Part shown: piece by piece, positions 8,680 through 12,869 of the stretch
How positions within the stretch are numbered: the stretch's first letter is position 1
Layout: each line of letters opens with the position of its first letter
Assembly (NCBI GenBank): GCA_016256075.1
Contig: SDVU01000497.1
Coordinates: 1-12,869, forward strand
DNA length: 12,869 nucleotides
Direction: 5' to 3'
Source of the DNA: Dictyocoela muelleri
Taxonomy: Eukaryota; Microsporidia
Translations under genes and position numbers: made by a program
The notes under the pieces: generated by a model
Seen by the model: only the letters and a program-made list of their open reading frames with translations
Told to the model about the DNA's origin: nothing
Databases searched by the model: none

Positions 8680-8990
8680 TATAACATAATCGCATTCTTC
8701 TAAAAGAATCAGCCATCTATTTATTCTTTTTGTTAAATCACCTTTGAAAATGAGATTTTTATTGTCAGTATATATAATGATATGCGATCCAAAAACTATC
8801 TGTTTAAAGTGTTTCGGGGATTCAATGATTCCAAGAGCTCATTTTAACGATCGTATAGTTTTTTTTTTCAGATCCTTTTGATTTTTTACTAAATATTCCA
8901 ACAACCTTTTCCTCTTGCGCCAATATTGCTCCAATACCTAAGTCAAAGGCTCGCATTTCAATTCGTATGGCTTATTTAGTCGGGATAGTG
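8680..8990 (-). pseudogene. RNase H remnant of element B
   Basis: RNase H degrades the RNA strand of the RNA-DNA hybrid. The minus strand reads FDLGIGAILAQEEKVVGIFS (about 8895-8955), IIIYTDNKNL (about 8745-8785, the conserved T-D-N block) and NRWLILLEECDYVIKHVK (about 8675-8735). These are the usual RNase H blocks of Ty3/gypsy pol in the right order and spacing. It lies between the RT and integrase parts. Confidence 0.85.
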
Positions 8991-8994
8991 TAAT

Positions 8995-9850
8995 ATGTTC
9001 TGTTGTTTTATTTCTGTAAATATTTCATTCATTTTTTCTTCATCTCTGTCTGACCATTCAAATTTTTCATTATTGGATTTCAATTTTTCATAATATGGGC
9101 AAATTTTTCTGTTTAATTCGGTTTGTATAACCTAAACCAATTTATAAAACCTAAGAGTTTTTTCAAATGTTTACGTGTTTTGGGTTTCTATGTTTAAACT
9201 GGTCGACTTTAGAAATATAGGCTTTTATGCCATCTTTTGTTAGTATATGCTCTAGAAACAGAACACAATCTTTGGGATTTCACACTTTTCAAAGTTAATC
9301 CCAGAATTATATGTATTTAACTGATCAAATACTGCCTTTAAATCTGAATAATGAGCCTTAATATCTTCAGATGCTATCAAAATATTGTCTATATTCGATA
9401 AAAAGTATTTGAAAGATCGTTTATTTTTTTCCTAGTGCCACTTTAAAGGTATAAGAGGCAATAGTAAGCCCAAATGGCATTCTTTTTAATACATATGTGC
9501 TGCTCAAGACTCTAAAGCTAGTTTTATATACGTCATATTCATTTATTTTGATTTGTTAGAAGCCCATGTTGAGATCAAGATTCGAGAATATTGTCTTCCC
9601 ATAAAGTGATGATAAAATATCACTAATTTTTTGTCTTAAATTGTGCGCCATTACCGTCACGCGATTTAGGTTTCGATAGTCTACGATAAGTCGAAGTTTT
9701 TTATTTGCTTTTTTAACAAAAAATGAATGTGATATATAATTCATATCTGAAATTTCAATTATTTCTTCTCTCAAAAGTTCTTTGATGTGTGACCTTATTT
9801 CTTCTCTTATTTGTAATGGCACTTCATAGTCGACTTTTCACAGTATAAAT
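8995..9850 (-). pseudogene. Reverse transcriptase remnant of element B
   Basis: Reverse transcriptase copies the element RNA into DNA. On the minus strand the finger and palm blocks appear in order: KLRLIVDYRNLNRV (about 9655-9700), FSNLDLNMGF (about 9556-9585), MPFGLTIASYTFK (about 9440-9480), NIDNILIASEDI (about 9360-9400, the catalytic loop region) and INFEKCEIPKDCV (about 9260-9305). The thumb and connection follow down to about 9000. The arrangement is that of Ty3/gypsy elements. The frame is broken at several places. Its sequence is clearly different from the RT of element A, so the two are separate lineages. Confidence 0.88.
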
Positions 9851-9987
9851 TTATATTTAAGTTGTATTTCGTGTTCGACAATTTCTACACATCCTAATTT
9901 AGGATTTTTATCCTCTGCAGTGTCTATTAATTCTTTTATTCGGCTTCATAATTTTTTATATCATAAATTTTTGTCTTTTCAAATAGT

Positions 9988-10400
9988 TCATTGTTGGCTA
10001 AAAAATACCTTTTTTTCACCATCATCCATCTCATATTCTGTGCCATCGATATTCAAAATGTTATTTTTGATGTCCAATATAATTTTATTTTTATGTATGA
10101 ATTCCATTCCTAAGAGGAAGGCGTTGTTCAATCTATCTAAGACGTAAAACCTATCTCTCATTTTTGAATGAGAATCCCCGAATATTGTAAACTCAAGCTC
10201 GATCAATGTTTTTTATGTGTTTTTATTCCGTTTGCCATTTCGATTATTTTCTGATTTGTTGTTAGTTCTTTATATGTCCTTATGTTTTTAAGTCCCCTAT
10301 CCGATATATAATTGTAGATAGACCCCGTATCTAAAAGTGCACTAAATTTCTTTTCTGCAGTTCTTATTGGGATCGAAATGGATTTTATGTTTGGAATAGG
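9988..10400 (-). pseudogene. Protease remnant of element B
   Basis: The minus strand shows FSALLDTGSIYNYIS (about 10300-10350), the D-T-G active-site loop of retroviral-type aspartic proteases. It also shows AFLLGMEFIHKNKIILDI (about 10070-10125), the second conserved block. The spacing fits a domain of about 100 residues. It lies between the gag tail and RT, as expected. Confidence 0.85.
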
Positions 10401-10439
10401 TTATTTTACGGCAAGAATCTTATTATCATTATGACTCTT

Positions 10440-11437
10440 TCTCAGCATTTTTAGTATTTTTTTATGCATTATGTTTATTATTTGGATGAATTGTTCTATC
10501 TTTGTTTTGAGCCAGACACTCATTATCAGAATGTGTGTTGGTGCGGTGAAAAGTGTTATTTTTTCTCGTTCCTTTATCATAATTTTCTCTTCTTTCTCTT
10601 TCGTTTTCGACGTATTCTTTCTTGGATTTTATTTTTAACGTGTTATTATTTTCATAAAAGGAACTTGTTTTTATATCGTTCTCTATTTCTCGTGTAAGTA
10701 TTTCGAGAAGCATATTTTCTGTGTTTAATATAGAGTTAAAGACATTTCAAAAGTCATGTTTTAAATATTTGGACTCCTCTAGCTTGGTTATAGCTTATAT
10801 TCTTTAAAAAAGGTTTCTTAAACTTTGAAATTGATAACCATTTCGTTCCATCCTTGAAATAGGCCTAGATTTCTGCAATTTTCTTTAATATAATTCAAGT
10901 ATTTTCGAATAGTGTAGAAGTTCCTTTGTCTATATTAATCAGTCTCTCATTTTATCTATGTACTGTGTCGTTATTGTATTTTTGCTTTATAATGAGTTTG
11001 ATATAATCGTTTACATTGCTTGGTGGGCCAATTTGAAGTTGAATATTCATACACACAACTTGTCTTAATACTTCTAAGTGTGAATTTGTATTCCAATTAA
11101 AGATTCTTGCAAGTTCTTTAAATGTATATGACCATAGGAGAACATCTTTATCTTTTATTGAGGTCAACATATTTATCTTATGTAAAATCTTTAGGCCTGT
11201 TGATTCATTCCTATATTCAAACGTAGCCGTATCATATCGTTCATCAATGTATTTCGTTTTCTGCAAACTGTTCAGTTCTTCATTAATCTTACTCAGTAAC
11301 ATTATTTTTTCTCTTGAATTCAAGTTGTTTCGGTCCTCACCGACATTGTCACCAAGAATATAATTAAAATAGATTGATTTAAAATAATTTTTATTTAATT
11401 GATTTTTGTTCTCACCTCGTGAAGGCATGTGTCTCAT
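10440..11437 (-). pseudogene. gag remnant of element B
   Basis: On the minus strand an open stretch of about 160 codons (11437-10952) contains FNWNTNSHLEVLRQVVC, a capsid-like helical pattern similar to that in the gag of element A. A charged tail at 10713-10462 carries HRTNTHSDNECL, resembling a zinc-knuckle region, followed by a basic stretch. The first open stretch begins inside the 5' LTR and crosses its border. A later ATG at 11302, 24 nt past the LTR, is the more likely start because the TATA-like site would place the transcript start downstream of the ATG at 11437. The gene is broken between the two stretches. Confidence 0.75.
11313..11325 (-). other. Palindromic motif at the primer-site position of B
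   Basis: On the minus strand the 5' LTR ends ...AAACA and the next 13 nt are ACTTGAATTCAAG, containing a perfect 12-bp palindrome (11313-11324). No TGG-type tRNA primer site is visible. The core TTGAATTCAA recurs at the same place in element A (3387-3396). Confidence 0.55.
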
Positions 11438-11620
11438 TTTGATTTTTCTTTTATAGTTTTAATCAATTTTTGGAGGTAAAAAATGGAGGCAAAATCTTGT
11501 CTGATTAAATGAAAACTTTATGAATTAGAATGACTTGTTTAACTTAAGGTCAGTATAAATTTAAATTAAAATAATAATATGAATTAATAACTATTATGTT
11601 TGGCGGCTAATGCCATAACA
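11326..11620 (-). repeat. 5' LTR of element B
   Basis: The LTR reads TGTTATGG at 11620 to AAACA at 11326 on the minus strand and aligns end to end with 7258-7548 at about 88% identity by eye. Differences include several small insertions and deletions. Confidence 0.95.
11448..11455 (-). promoter_or_regulatory. TATA-like site in the 5' LTR of B
   Basis: TATAAAAG on the minus strand lies about 165 bp into the LTR and is conserved in the other LTR (7379-7386), while neighbouring sequence differs. It is a plausible promoter element for the retroelement transcript. Confidence 0.45.
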
Positions 11621-11624
11621 ATAG
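11621..11624. repeat. Target duplication ATAG, right of element B
   Basis: This matches 7254-7257. Together they bracket element B exactly. Confidence 0.75.
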
Positions 11625-12690
11625 TATTGATAATATTGAATCTGGACTTATAAAAAATGTAGCAATTCATAAATCTGAAAATGATATTGACTAAGAGTTT
11701 ACAAAAGAATACAGGATCAAAAACCCAATAAACAGACAAATAAAAGAATTTAAATGTGAATTTCTGATTATCAAAGAAAAAATTATAAATTTTACCGAAT
11801 ATAAAGCGCGGATAAAATTTAAAAATCAATTGCAAAATCATGTCAATTAACTTAAAGGAGCTAAAATAAAAACTGACAGTAATAGTGAATATCAATCACC
11901 AGCATTTGTCATAATAAAGAAAAATGGAAATATACGTTTAGTCGTAGACTTTAGAAAATTAAATGTTATAACTAAAAAATATCAATAGACCTTTCCTAAT
12001 AAAAATGAACAATTATCTGATTTAAAGGAATGAATGTATTTTCATTAATCGGCTTGAAATCTGGATTTCATCAAATTGAAATGGAAATGAATAGTCGAAA
12101 ATATACTATATTATCATTACTTGGAATAAAATATGAATATACCAGGATGCCGTTAGGACTCAGAAATGAACCCTTTGTTTTCCAACGTGCCATTAGTAAT
12201 ATTTTAAGAGATTTTAATGATTGTAAAATATTCATAGATGATATTTTTATTTATGCAAAAGATATTGATTCACATGTACATAATTTAAAAATAATAATGC
12301 GATTGCTTTTTGAGAATAATGTTGTGATAAATTTTGAAAAAAGTGAATTTATTGAAACCGAGATCACATTCTTAGGACAGATAATTTCCTCTGAAGGTAT
12401 TAAACCAGAAATTTCGCGAATAAAAGTATTTGAATTTAAATAATCAAAAACCGAGATACATTTGATGAAAATAATCGGACTTTTACAGTTTTATAGAAAA
12501 TATGTACCTAAATTAAGTCATAAACTTCAATATTTCTTTGCTAAACTTAAGAAAGATTATAAAGTTCAATGTAATACCTCAGATACTACAAACTTGGGTA
12601 CTTTTACCATTATAAATCCCGAAGAAAATGTAATTATATTGAGTATAACAAAAAATACAATTATAATCGTTTTTCTCATCTATAATTAGT
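11625..12690 (+). pseudogene. Reverse transcriptase and RNase H remnant of element A
   Basis: Plus-strand Ty3-type pol. After a lysine-rich lead-in (11625-11890), RT blocks appear in order: KNGNIRLVVDFRKLNVI (about 11920-11970), KSGFHQIEM (about 12056-12082), TRMPLGLRNEPFVFQRAI (about 12140-12195), CKIFIDDIFIYAKD (about 12224-12265, catalytic Asp pair), INFEKSEF and ITFLGQIIS (about 12330-12395). GLLQFYRKYVPKLS (about 12480-12520) is the connection region. NTSDTTNLGTFTI (about 12570-12615) matches the start of RNase H. The remaining RNase H and integrase are absent because the sequence turns into the terminal inverted repeat. The coding is broken, but the segment from 12030 to 12440 is the best-preserved pol piece in the window. 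Confidence 0.88.
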
Positions 12691-12869
12691 TAGTAAACAG
12701 AACTTTTTATTTTTTCAAAACATTGTAATATATTAATAATTTTCTATTTCCCCTTCCGGGAAATAGAAAATTATTAATATATTACAATGTTTTGAAAAAA
12801 TAAAAAGTTCTGTTTACTAACTAATTATATATGAGAAAAACGATTATAATTGTATTTTTTGTTATACTC
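12641..12869. repeat. Near-perfect inverted repeat, 112-bp arms, at window end
   Basis: Arms 12641-12752 and 12758-12869 are reverse complements with a single mismatch (12680 against 12830) around a 5-nt loop CTTCC. The left arm continues the RNase H part of element A, and the right arm is its mirror image. The right arm reaches the last base, so it may continue beyond the window. Such high identity in otherwise decayed sequence implies a very recent fold-back duplication or an assembly or amplification artefact. Confidence 0.97.

Larger units (their letters stand above)
7258..11620 (-). mobile_element. Ty3-type LTR retroelement B, fossil, minus strand
   Basis: This is a full-length but decayed element of about 4.36 kb. 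It has two LTRs of about 291 and 295 bp with TG...CA ends, a 4-bp target duplication and a polypurine tract next to the 3' LTR. Read on the minus strand, its parts are gag, protease, RT, RNase H and integrase, the Ty3/gypsy order. It looks complete in layout but broken in reading frame, with a dozen or more interruptions. By hand alignment the LTRs differ at roughly 35 places (about 88% identity), so the insertion is old. No rate is available to convert this to time. It sits between the protease and RT parts of element A. Confidence 0.93.
3131..12752 (+). mobile_element. Ty3-type LTR retroelement A, fossil, split by two insertions
   Basis: The visible plus-strand parts are gag (about 3400-4192), protease (about 6840-7257) and RT plus RNase H (about 11625-12690), in the order usual for this family. 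The Tc1-like transposon separates gag from protease, and element B separates protease from RT. The integrase and 3' LTR are not in the window; the sequence turns into a terminal inverted repeat instead. The element is clearly broken, with about ten or more interruptions besides the two insertions. It is the oldest member of the nest because both other elements lie inside it. Its absolute age cannot be given because only one LTR could be present. Confidence 0.8.

Noticed and set aside
11584-11895. Minus-strand 103-codon hydrophobic frame.
   Set aside because: It runs antisense to the lead-in of the RT part of element A and into the LTR of B; composition is typical of A+T-rich shadow frames.

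Overview
The window is a very A+T-rich, gene-poor stretch of eukaryotic DNA. I see no intact gene and no recognisable host gene. Everything that can be identified is transposable-element debris or non-coding repeat. The mix of Ty3-type LTR retroelements, a Tc1/IS630-type DNA transposon and long A+T-rich spacers fits an expanded, transposon-laden microsporidian genome, or a similarly A+T-biased unicellular parasite. This host guess is an inference from composition and element types. No host marker gene is present to test it.

Left part (1-3130). A 10-bp tandem array (unit TTGTTTTTAA, 21 units in perfect register) fills 1-210. It is followed by a cluster of inverted 13-mers (279-338) and by two related fold-back elements (about 341-570 and 927-1226). 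Then comes anonymous A+T-rich sequence with one relatively G+C-rich island of about 80 nt (2049-2128), closed by an 8-bp stem.

Right part (about 3131-12869). This is a nest of three elements. Element A is a plus-strand Ty3-type retroelement fossil. Its gag part lies at 3400-4192, its protease part at 6840-7257 and its RT/RNase H part at 11625-12690. A Tc1/mariner-like DNA transposon (4194-6825) sits between the gag and protease parts. Each of its terminal inverted repeats is built from a tandem array of a 22-bp unit, and it carries a broken DD34E transposase. Element B (7258-11620) is a second Ty3-type fossil on the minus strand. It has two LTRs, a 4-bp target duplication, a polypurine tract and the order gag-protease-RT-RNase H-integrase. 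It sits between the protease and RT parts of A. A is therefore the oldest of the three. B and the DNA transposon came later, in an order that cannot be read here.

The window ends in an almost perfect inverted repeat (112-bp arms, 5-nt loop) that starts inside the RNase H part of A. It is either a real fold-back rearrangement or a contig-end artefact. The most interesting signals are the repeat-built transposon termini, the palindromic motif shared by A and B where a tRNA primer site would be expected, and this terminal inverted repeat.
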